Part shown: piece by piece, positions 1 through 6,800 of the stretch
How the letters are laid out: each line of letters opens with the position of its first letter
Numbering within the stretch: position 1 is the stretch's first letter
NCBI GenBank assembly: GCA_002315625.1
Contig: DCHH01000006.1
Span: 1 to 7,537, forward strand
Reading direction: 5' to 3'
Source: Bacteroidales bacterium UBA1757
GTDB taxonomy: Bacteria > Bacteroidota > Bacteroidia > Bacteroidales > UBA1402
DNA length: 7,537 nt
Made by a program: the position numbers and the translations under genes
Notes under the pieces: model-generated
What the model was told of the DNA's origin: nothing
What the model saw: the letters and a program-made list of their open reading frames with translations, nothing else
Database searches by the model: none

Positions 1-772
1 GTAACAGGCTTTGGTATGTTTCAATGTTTCTATCCTCGCATACTCGTAGGAAGAGAATCCTGTTGATGTAACTCTGGACTATGTCCCCAAGTTCCTCCAT
101 TTCGAATTCCGGATTATTACTCAGAATTTCTTTTCCAAGCAGCAAACGCCAAGCATTAATCTGTTCCAAAAAGAGTTCATCAACAGATTTGTGATTCACG
201 TTTGCCTCAATCTCACTCCATACTTTATCAAAGGTCCCCGAATACACCGAGTCTTTGCCAAGATACTCCAAAAGTTCTTCAGCTGCATCTTCGTAATCAG
301 TGTACTCGTATTCTCGGACAATTGCCTTGACACGGGTCTCGTTCTGCTTCACGGGACAGGAAGTATCATAAATGTAAAGATGCTCAAAGTTACTCAACAC
401 ACTTATCTTCAAACCCGCAGTAAACCCATAACGACGGACCTGCCTTGCAGGATCATCTTCACGCTCAATGTGAGCGCAAGGCTTTTTTGCTTCAAGGAAA
501 AACTTACGTTCGCCAAAAAGACGAAAGGTGTAGTCAGGTTTCTTGGAGTGAGAAACCGCATTCGCTTTAAGCCCCTCTTCAAGCAAAACTTCCCGCTCAC
601 TCGTACTTTTTCCCGAATTGTTCCGGATATCCCATCCCAAAATCTCAAACAAAGGGTCTAGGAATTCATTACGCACCTGAGTCTCGTTGAATTTAGAGGA
701 TTGGTAATAATTCCGACCTTGTTCGTACTTCTGTACGAGGTTATGTATATCTTGTTTGATTTGTTCAATCAT
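1..772 (-). CDS. Type IIG-like restriction-modification enzyme, N-terminal part (runs off left edge)
   Basis: Reading the minus strand from ATG at 772-770 gives 257 codons with no stop to the window edge, so this is the 5' part of a longer gene. The product opens with a helical stretch (MIEQIKQDIHNL) and NEFLDPLFEILGWDI at about residues 35-49. A PD-(D/E)XK nuclease core follows: P79-D80, then E94-A-K96 in FFLEAKKP, and a Q111-V-R-R-Y-G-F helix. Near the edge comes NRILFLRVCEDRNIETY. This order (HsdR_N-like nuclease, then a helical linker) is typical of Eco57I-like type IIG enzymes, where an N6-adenine methylase and a target-recognition domain follow; both would lie beyond the edge. It could instead be a lone type I-related nuclease or a BREX/DISARM-like methylase relative. 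Its base composition looks more AT-rich than the neighbours, as is common for transferred defence genes. The start is the first ATG, with no Shine-Dalgarno, as usual in Bacteroidota. Confidence 0.82.
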   Translation of the reverse strand, partial: MIEQIKQDIHNLVQKYEQGRNYYQSSKFNETQVRNEFLDPLFEILGWDIRNNSGKSTSEREVLLEEGLKANAVSHSKKPDYTFRLFGERKFFLEAKKPCAHIEREDDPARQVRRYGFTAGLKISVLSNFEHLYIYDTSCPVKQNETRVKAIVREYEYTDYEDAAEELLEYLGKDSVYSGTFDKVWSEIEANVNHKSVDELFLEQINAWRLLLGKEILSNNPEFEMEELGDIVQSYINRILFLRVCEDRNIETYQSLL

Positions 773-849
773 CGTTTCCGGGTTTTCGCTGTGTAATTAT
801 AAGTAGTTGTGATGCGACTTTATAGTTCGCGATTGTCACGATTTGGACA

Positions 850-857
850 CAAAGATA
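850..857 (-). promoter_or_regulatory. Candidate -7 box for the restriction-modification gene
   Basis: The minus strand reads TATCTTTG here, an exact match to the Bacteroidota -7 consensus TAnnTTTG. It would give a leader of about 70 nt before the ATG at 772. The upstream TTTG (883-886) is 25 nt away, longer than the usual 19-21, so the -33 element is weak. It lies just downstream of the gapA terminator, which fits a new transcription unit. Confidence 0.42.
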
Positions 858-913
858 ATAAGATTAACAACAATCATAAGAGCAAAACACAATCGATAGA
901 CGAGCAATGAGAT

Positions 914-948
914 AAAAAAAAGCCGTACCCGCGAGGATACGGCCTTTT
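914..948 (-). terminator. Intrinsic terminator of gapA
   Basis: On the minus strand a stem GCCGTA/TACGGC (922-927 with 938-943) closes a GC-rich loop that can pair further (CC with GG across one bulged base). It is followed directly by eight T residues (914-921). It begins about 20 nt after the gapA stop codon. The opposite side has a shorter run of four T, so weak bidirectional action is possible, but no plus-strand gene needs it. Confidence 0.9.
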
Positions 949-967
949 GATATGGTCAATATGGCAA

Positions 968-1978
968 TCAGCCGTTGACTTTCTTCATATGGGCGATGAG
1001 CTCGAGAACCTTGTTCGAGTAACCGATTTCGTTATCGTACCAGCTGATAACCTTTACGAAGGTATCGGTAAGATAAACACCGGCATTGGCGTCGAAGATA
1101 GAGGTGAGCTTGCAGCCGAGGAAGTCGCTGGAAACGACTGCATCTTCAGTATAACCCAGAACACCCTTCAGTTCACCTTCAGCAGCTTCCTTCATGGCAG
1201 CGCAGATGTCTTCCTTGGTAGCGGGCTTGGCCAGATTGGCGGTCAGATCGACAACAGAGACATCGAGAGTCGGAACGCGCATGGCGATACCGGTCAGCTT
1301 GCCGTTCAGTTCCGGAATAACCTTGCCGACAGCCTTGGCGGCACCGGTGCTTGACGGAATGATGTTGCCGCTGGCAGCACGTCCGCCGCGCCAATCCTTA
1401 ACTGAAGGACCGTCAACGGTCTTCTGGGTAGCGGTGGTTGAATGAACAGTGGTCATAAGGCCATTGACGATACCGAACTTGTCGTTCAGAACCTTGGCGA
1501 TAGGAGCCAGACAGTTGGTGGTGCAGGAAGCGTTCGAAACGAACTGGGTACCCTTAACATACTTGTCAAAGTTGACACCGCAGACGAACATGGGGGTATC
1601 ATCCTTTGAAGGAGCAGACATAATGACGTACTTGGCACCGGCGTTGATGTGAGCCTGAGCTTTTTCCTTGGTCAGGAAAAGACCGGTTGACTCAACAACA
1701 TATTCAGCACCTACCTTGTCCCATGCGAGTTCGTTCGGATCCTTGCAAGCGGTAACGCGGATAGCCTTTCCATTGACAATCAGCTGGCTCTTTTCAATGT
1801 CAGCATCGATAGTGCCCTGGAATTCACCGTGCATGGTGTCATACTTCAGCATATAAGCCAGATAATCAACCGGGCAAAGGTCGTTGATACCTACGATCTC
1901 AATGTCATTTCTTTCCTGGGCGGCGCGGAACACGAAGCGTCCGATACGGCCGAAACCATTAATACCTACTTTAATCAT
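968..1978 (-). CDS. gapA: Glyceraldehyde-3-phosphate dehydrogenase, type I (phosphorylating)
   Basis: The 336-residue product has the family's usual length and is complete. It converts glyceraldehyde-3-phosphate, NAD+ and phosphate to 1,3-bisphosphoglycerate in cytoplasmic glycolysis. The Rossmann motif INGFGRIGR is at residues 6-14. Asp33 in GIND marks NAD+ rather than NADP+ preference (family knowledge). The active-site signature S-C152-T-T-N-C gives the catalytic cysteine, and His179 in TTVHS is the general base. The anion-binding SSTGAAKAVGKV stretch starts at about 210, and WYDNEIGYS is at 313-321. The ATG at 1978-1976 places the Rossmann fold right at the N-terminus, so the start is secure. 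The leader is AT-rich with no Shine-Dalgarno. It has its own promoter upstream and a strong terminator downstream, so it is probably monocistronic. Nothing in the sequence suggests loss of function. Confidence 0.98.
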   Translation of the reverse strand: MIKVGINGFGRIGRFVFRAAQERNDIEIVGINDLCPVDYLAYMLKYDTMHGEFQGTIDADIEKSQLIVNGKAIRVTACKDPNELAWDKVGAEYVVESTGLFLTKEKAQAHINAGAKYVIMSAPSKDDTPMFVCGVNFDKYVKGTQFVSNASCTTNCLAPIAKVLNDKFGIVNGLMTTVHSTTATQKTVDGPSVKDWRGGRAASGNIIPSSTGAAKAVGKVIPELNGKLTGIAMRVPTLDVSVVDLTANLAKPATKEDICAAMKEAAEGELKGVLGYTEDAVVSSDFLGCKLTSIFDANAGVYLTDTFVKVISWYDNEIGYSNKVLELIAHMKKVNG

Positions 1979-2055
1979 TGTGTTTTTAAATGTTTATAGT
2001 TCAGCAAGATGCAGAGACCTCGCCTCGCTGGTTAATAAATCCTTTAATTCAAGCG

Positions 2056-2085
2056 CAAAAGTAATACATTTCTTTGATATTCAAA
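2056..2085 (-). promoter_or_regulatory. gapA promoter (-33 and -7 boxes)
   Basis: The minus strand carries TTTG (2085-2082), an 18-nt spacer, then TACTTTTG (2063-2056), which fits the Bacteroidota consensus TTTG / TAnnTTTG with spacing close to the usual 19-21. Transcription would start near 2049, giving a leader of about 70 nt before the gapA ATG. The box lies in the gap between proC and gapA, so gapA need not depend on read-through from proC. Confidence 0.68.
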
Positions 2086-2086
2086 G
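2072..2086. promoter_or_regulatory. Perfect palindrome over the gapA -33 box
   Basis: CTTTGATATTCAAAG has perfect 6-bp arms (CTTTGA/TCAAAG) around a 3-bp centre. The -33 TTTG of the gapA promoter sits inside the right arm. A dimeric repressor bound here would block RNA polymerase, but the arms are short and AT-rich, so chance symmetry is quite possible. Confidence 0.3.
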
Positions 2087-2106
2087 CAACAAAAATCACA
2101 AACTTT

Positions 2107-2122
2107 TTCTTGCAGGCAAGAA
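2107..2122. promoter_or_regulatory. 16-bp perfect palindrome between proC stop and gapA promoter
   Basis: TTCTTGCAGGCAAGAA is a perfect inverted repeat with 7-bp arms and a 2-bp centre. It directly abuts the proC stop codon and lies at about -58 to -73 from the predicted gapA start. It may be an activator site for gapA or a hairpin at the 3' end of the proC message. On the minus strand it is followed by A residues, not T, so it is not a normal intrinsic terminator. Confidence 0.4.
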
Positions 2123-2899
2123 TTACAAACCAGTCTTGAAAGCTTTGATTACGGCAGAATTGAAACCGGCATGATCCATTTCGTTCAGACCCCTGATGGT
2201 ATAGCCGCCGGGGGTTGTGACCCGGTCAATGAACTCTTCTGGGTGTCCGCCAGTCTGGTCGAGCAGCTCTGCAGCCCCCTCCATGGTCTGGATGGCAATT
2301 TTAAGCGCGTCCTTTGGATAAAAACCCATTTCGACGCCGGCCTCGGTCTGCGCGCGCAGAAAACGCATCACGTATGCAATCCCGCACGAAGCCATCAGCA
2401 TGCCCGGGGTCATCAGTTTCTCATGGCAAACCGACACGCTGCCGATATCCTCAAACAGCTTTTCAACCACTTCAGTGCACTCTTTTTCCACTCCCTCTTC
2501 AGCACATACAAAGGTCATGCTCTCGCAGAACTCAGCCGCAATATTGGGAATCACATAGAAAAGGTTTTTCAAAGTGCTATCGGAGAGCATTTCCCTCAAG
2601 CTGGCCAGAGTCACCCCTGCCGCAAAAGAAACCAGATATTTGTCGTCCGTCAGCAAATCCTTCACCTCATTAATTACACCCTTTATCTGCCACGGCTTTA
2701 CAGCCAATATCACCAGCTCAGCCTCAGCGGCAGCCGTGCGGTTGTCGGTCATAACCCTTATTTCCGGACACTCCTCCTTGAGTTTGCCCAATTTCTCCCA
2801 GTGGGCACTGGAAACTGTAATGTCATGCGAACCGTTTCTGTTCAACCCACGGGCCACAGCACCTCCCATATTGCCGGCTCCAATAATTGCAATGTTCAT
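2123..2899 (-). CDS. proC: Pyrroline-5-carboxylate reductase
   Basis: The 258-residue product is close to the usual ProC length (about 270). It catalyses the last step of proline synthesis, NAD(P)H-dependent reduction of 1-pyrroline-5-carboxylate, in the cytoplasm. The N-terminal Rossmann motif is IIGAGNMGGA (residues 5-14). AVKPW at 66-70 is the conserved cofactor-side loop. The C-terminal helical dimerisation domain has ASCGIAYVMRFLRAQTEAGVEMGF from about 170 and the family signature TTPGGYTIRGLNEMDHAGF at 228-246. The signature reads PGGYT where many ProC proteins have PGGTT, probably a lineage variant. The start is fixed by the Rossmann glycines. It begins 3 nt after the stop of the upstream nucleotidyltransferase gene, which suggests one message and coupled translation. 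No intrinsic terminator with a T tract follows. Confidence 0.96.
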   Translation of the reverse strand: MNIAIIGAGNMGGAVARGLNRNGSHDITVSSAHWEKLGKLKEECPEIRVMTDNRTAAAEAELVILAVKPWQIKGVINEVKDLLTDDKYLVSFAAGVTLASLREMLSDSTLKNLFYVIPNIAAEFCESMTFVCAEEGVEKECTEVVEKLFEDIGSVSVCHEKLMTPGMLMASCGIAYVMRFLRAQTEAGVEMGFYPKDALKIAIQTMEGAAELLDQTGGHPEEFIDRVTTPGGYTIRGLNEMDHAGFNSAVIKAFKTGL

Positions 2900-2902
2900 G
2901 GC

Positions 2903-3655
2903 TTACTTTATCTCTATGTTTATATTCTTAAACTTCTCGTATGTCTCCAGATTGCCGATGTCATAACGGTGCCCGGGCATCGGATAGGCGTGAATCTCCG
3001 TCCTGCCGCACAGGTAGTGGACCAGATTGCCGGGGGCATCGAAGCCGCAGCCGTTATCGACCGAGGTCAGGACCAATGGCAGGTCATTCTTGCAATAGAT
3101 ATAGAAAGGTGGCACAACCCATTCAGACTTGGGCTCCTGAGGCTTTTCCTCCATCTGCAAAACTTTGAAATCGTCGTCAAGGCTAACCACGCCACAACGC
3201 TGCAGCACTTTCAGAGAGGGTTCCCTGTAGGTAACAATCATCGATGTTCCATACTTGCGGAAAGCTTCAACATACCCCTTGAACGAAAAGTCAAGGACGT
3301 TGTCGGCCGCCATGACCATGATGTCATTGAGGGGTACGCCCCAGGCTTCAAGGGCATCGAGTGCCAGCAGCAGGTCGTTGACAGCCCCAATACGGGTTTC
3401 ATTGTCTTCCGATCCGTCGTCTATCAGATCGACCGGCTTTGTATAGCTGGTCTTTTCCTTCCATTCCTCAAAATGGCTGATAAACTTATGGTTTGTCACA
3501 ATAACGTGACGTTCAACATCTTCAATACTGTCCAAATCGCCAAGCATCCGGTCAAGGATGCTCTTGCCGCCAACCTCCAGCAAAGGTTTCGGGAAATTCT
3601 CCGTCAAAGGATACATGCGGGTAGCATACCCCGCCGCCAATACAATGTTTATCAT
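2903..3655 (-). CDS. NTP-transferase family sugar-phosphate nucleotidyltransferase
   Basis: The 250-residue product has a single GT-A-like nucleotidyltransferase fold, with no left-handed beta-helix tail. The N-terminal signature LAAGYATRMYPLTENFPKPL (residues 6-25) holds the nucleotide-binding glycine, Arg13 and the catalytic Lys23. AADN at 116-119 supplies the first metal-binding aspartate (D118). EKP at 170-172 is the sugar-binding motif, and YDIG at 231-234 gives the second metal aspartate (D232). All key residues are present, so it should be active in joining a nucleotide to a sugar phosphate or similar phosphate ester. The family includes RmlA-like, MurU-like and LicC-like enzymes, and the substrate cannot be told from sequence. 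The start at 3655 puts the signature at the extreme N-terminus. It precedes proC by 3 nt. No convincing promoter is seen close upstream; a poor match (TATTTTTA) lies in the leader, so read-through from the GH2 gene is possible. Confidence 0.88.
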   Translation of the reverse strand: MINIVLAAGYATRMYPLTENFPKPLLEVGGKSILDRMLGDLDSIEDVERHVIVTNHKFISHFEEWKEKTSYTKPVDLIDDGSEDNETRIGAVNDLLLALDALEAWGVPLNDIMVMAADNVLDFSFKGYVEAFRKYGTSMIVTYREPSLKVLQRCGVVSLDDDFKVLQMEEKPQEPKSEWVVPPFYIYCKNDLPLVLTSVDNGCGFDAPGNLVHYLCGRTEIHAYPMPGHRYDIGNLETYEKFKNINIEIK

Positions 3656-3676
3656 AATCTCATTAAAAATAATTCA

Positions 3677-3742
3677 TTGCGACCATCCGCACCGCCACCA
3701 TCTCAGCAGAAGCACCTGCCCGCACCGCCACCATCTCCGCAG
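3677..3742. repeat. Two 33-bp tandem repeat units
   Basis: Units 3677-3709 and 3710-3742 share CCGCACCGCCACCATCTC followed by one mismatch and GCAG, i.e. 22 of 23 positions. The first 10 bases of each unit differ. TTGCGAC, which opens the first unit, recurs at 3743 exactly 66 bp later, so a third, diverged unit appears to begin there. The period is a multiple of three. Confidence 0.8.
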
Positions 3743-3751
3743 TTGCGACAA

Positions 3752-3766
3752 GCCCCCGCTGGGGGC
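3752..3766. repeat. GC-rich hairpin
   Basis: GCCCCC and GGGGGC form a perfect 6-bp GC stem around a 3-base loop. On the minus strand it is followed by TTGTC only, so it is a poor intrinsic terminator. It lies at the start of the diverged third repeat unit. Confidence 0.6.
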
Positions 3767-3797
3767 AGGCCTTCCACGGCCGGGGGATAGATAAGGA

Positions 3798-3870
3798 GGA
3801 CCGAGCGAAGCAAGGTCCGTTACCCATCGGAACGTCAAGAGCGAAAACGGAACAAGCGAAGCGAGTTCCG
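3798..3870. repeat. Pair of related stem-loops with a shared 11-base loop
   Basis: Hairpin one has arms GGACC (3798-3802) and GGTCC (3814-3818) around the loop GAGCGAAGCAA. Hairpin two has arms CGGAAC (3848-3853) and GTTCCG (3865-3870) around AAGCGAAGCGA. The loops match at 9 of 11 positions; the stems differ by one C-G to A-T exchange that keeps pairing. An extra CGGAAC at 3828-3833 could compete for the right arm of hairpin two. Read on the minus strand, hairpin two lies 9 nt after the GH2 stop and is followed by TTTT, so it may act as a weak terminator or 3'-end stabiliser. Confidence 0.6.
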
Positions 3871-3879
3871 AAAAAACCC

Positions 3880-6800
3880 TCATTGCACATCCAAACTCTC
3901 AATCTGCATCCCCTCCATATCTTCAGCAGAAATAGTCAAATAATACGTTCCAGCATTAATATAAGTACCAGTAGTAGTGCTAAGCACCTTCCACCCCCTG
4001 TCGTTCGGAGAGAAAGTAAGCTCAGCACTCCTGATTTCGCGTTGGTCGGTAGCCCTCAAGGTCATGCGCACGCGGATGTCCTTTCCTGAGAGGTTCCGGT
4101 AGTTGAACCGCAAGGCATAAATCTGGGCCAGACCGGTCTGGAAAGTCCACGTCACCGACTGGCTGCCAGCCCCAGCGTTTCCAGCCTCAGCCGCCCCGAA
4201 CACAAGGCACTCTTTTTTTCTTTCGGTCCGTACCTCGCAATTGCCTGTATATCCAGCCTTTACTGCCAGGTAATTGACCGACGGATGTGGGTTCACATCT
4301 TCCGGCATCATCTCAGCGGGCAGTTTCTCAGCCACCGCAGTATCCGCCGCCGCCCAGCTCCAGTTCCAGACATACTTTTCAGCATAGTCAATGGCACCCG
4401 GAACCTTTGTCACTTTGTAGGCCGATGGCTCAACGCTACGGCAATAGGACTCACACCCCTTGGCAAGGCGCCGGTCATAAGCAGCTATGGCAATGGCCGA
4501 AACAATAGCCTGTCCAGCATCAACTTCAGGAAAATCAAGAGCCATTTGTCCCGATGTAACTCTCACATTTTCAATTACTTTTTTCAAGACCCGGTCGTGT
4601 CCGGCCTCAGCATGGATATCAAGCCGATGAAGATACACGCTGTCGTTTATCCTCACATCAAACAGCCTCATCCCGTCAGCCGTATGCCATGGTTCGACAA
4701 AGAACAGTTCGACGCGATACTCACCATCGGGAAGCGGGAATCGGTAGTCCAGCCGCTGGCGCCCATAGCGGAAAGTGCTCACCAACTGTTCGTTAAGAGT
4801 ATTGCATATCGGGTCAGAAACAACTCTCTGGCTAGCCTGATAGGGATTCATGCCAGGGAAATCCTGAGCCCAGGAGTGTGAAACCATCAAATTATCCTGC
4901 TTCCACAACTTTCCGTATGTATCGGTGCAATCGTCACCGCCGCAGTTAATCCGATAGACATAATGCACCCCTTTTGCAGGACGCAGTGGGTCTGTCTTTC
5001 TGGTCACGGTTTTAAGCTTTCCCATTCCAGGCGATTCAGGAAGTCCCTGATAACGAATCAAATCCGTTGCCACCGGCACTCCCCCGTAATAAGCAACTGC
5101 ATACAATAAGTTGTAGCTGATTCTCTTATCTTTAAAGTAAAGATGAGTACCTTTCACACGGCTGTTCACCTCAGTGCCAAGCAACAAGTTGTCGATATCG
5201 TTGTACAGCTTGACCGAATCACAGTTTGTATAAACCTCAATATCAGCATTGTCCAGCATCGTCGCGAACCGCTGCGGCCAGTTGTGAGACACGATATGCA
5301 CCATCGGCATCTCTTCGGGCAAGGTATAATTCGCCTGATACATATACCATGCGTCCGTCGGCTCTTCCCACGGTGTCAACAACCCCTTGTAATTTACCGG
5401 CCCTACACGGTCGATTATCCGGTATGCCTCCTCCGGTTGCTGGCGGCCCGGATTGTCGTGGCTGACGTATGCCCACTGGAACTGTCCGCATACACTGTCA
5501 CGGGCAGCCTCGGCCAGACGCACCTTGGTTTCAAGCAGCTGTGCGAAGCGTTCTTCAGTGTAAGCACCCTTTTCCACAAACTCGCCGGGAGCCTCGTGTA
5601 AGCCGAATGTCCGCCACGCACCGTATTCTCCGTTAAGCAGTTGTGAGGGCTGAGACAGTTCGTGACCGTAAGCCTGCAGATTGCCGCCATAAGTGCCGCT
5701 CCAGTTCTGAACCACATTCCAGTCTGTACCCACGCCCCCGTTGCAGGTGGTTATTGGGCGCATTGTTGCAGCGGTCGGATCCATTTCGCGGATAATCTCG
5801 CAACACTCCCGTGCAAAATCCTCCGGCAGCACACTTTCGTTCTGGAGCCCCCACAGCACCACAGACGGACAGTTACGGCGTTCCTTGACCCATTGGCGCA
5901 ATTGGGTCTTGAAATTCTCACGGAATTCCGGGGTATCGTACCAGATATGAGCCGAGAACTGCGTCCAAAAAAGTATGCCCTGTTCATCCCAAAGCTGCTG
6001 AAAAAGAAGGTTATGCGGCTGGTGGGCATCACGGAAGGCATTGAAACCGGCATCCGTTATGCTCCTGACACGGGCACGGACCTGGTCGTCGGAAAAGGCA
6101 TGACTTCCGCCGAGAATATGCTCATAATCACAGGTTCCATTTATAAAGAATGGCTCTCCGTTCAAGAAGAAACGTCCGTCGCCATCTTTTCTCAGCACTG
6201 GCCACGAAAGTGTACGAATACCGAAAGTGGTGGCGAGGAAATCCTTCTGACCCGATACAGTCACAGAACTCTGAAGTTCATACAGAAACGGATCGTCATG
6301 GCTCCATAATAAAGGAGCATTCAACGGGTGCTTTTCTTTTATAACCACAGTTTGAAAAGGCTGAATATCAGCCGTCAGCGATTTCCAGTCATCAGAGAGT
6401 CCGTCACATGTCTGATAAAGTGTAACTTGCTGCAGCCGAGAAGAATAATTCCTGATTTCAGTTTCAATGAACAGTGTATCAGCCGCTTCATTATGCCACA
6501 CATGCACCCCAAACGGCTCAATTCGTACATCAGGGGTTATCTCCAAAGTGACCGGACGGAATATACCCAAAGGCTGCGAACCCTCGCTGAAGCCCCATTC
6601 GCTGGAACACCCGCCGCATACGTCAGGCATATCACATATCATGTCGGGATGTTCGCACTTCACCTCAAGAATATTCTCCGTTTGAACAGCCTCAGTAATA
6701 TCCACAGTGAAACTGACCCGACCTCCAAGGTGCCGGCCCAAATCCTTGCCGTTCAAGCGGATGGAAGCGTAAGTCCCCACTCCTTCAAATCTAAGGAAAG

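Noticed and set aside
191..661. Plus-strand and short minus-strand frames at the left end
   Set aside because: They are shadows of the restriction-modification gene, whose minus-strand frame is open from 772 to the edge and shows a clear nuclease motif.
814..830. Imperfect inverted repeat in the leader of the restriction-modification gene (GCGACT / AGTTCGC)
   Set aside because: The arms match only with a one-base insertion and no controller-protein gene is visible, so it does not stand as an operator.
2101..2125. Intrinsic terminator after proC
   Set aside because: The hairpin is perfect but is followed by A residues on the minus strand and only two T on the plus strand, so the U-tract needed for intrinsic termination is absent.
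3677..3742. CRISPR array
   Set aside because: Only two units, with 10-bp variable parts and no cas genes nearby; the pattern is a tandem repeat and not a repeat-spacer array.
2171..3790. Long plus-strand open frame of 539 codons
   Set aside because: It runs antisense across proC and the nucleotidyltransferase gene, both of which have full family motifs and share a frame, so codon bias keeps the opposite strand open. Its translation shows no recognisable domain and it has no promoter.
3663..3902. Possible 79-residue minus-strand protein over the repeat gap
   Set aside because: Its start lies inside the GH2 3' end, it has no ribosome-site or promoter signal, and its sequence is set by tandem repeats and hairpins. 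Kept only as a remote option in the repeat finding.
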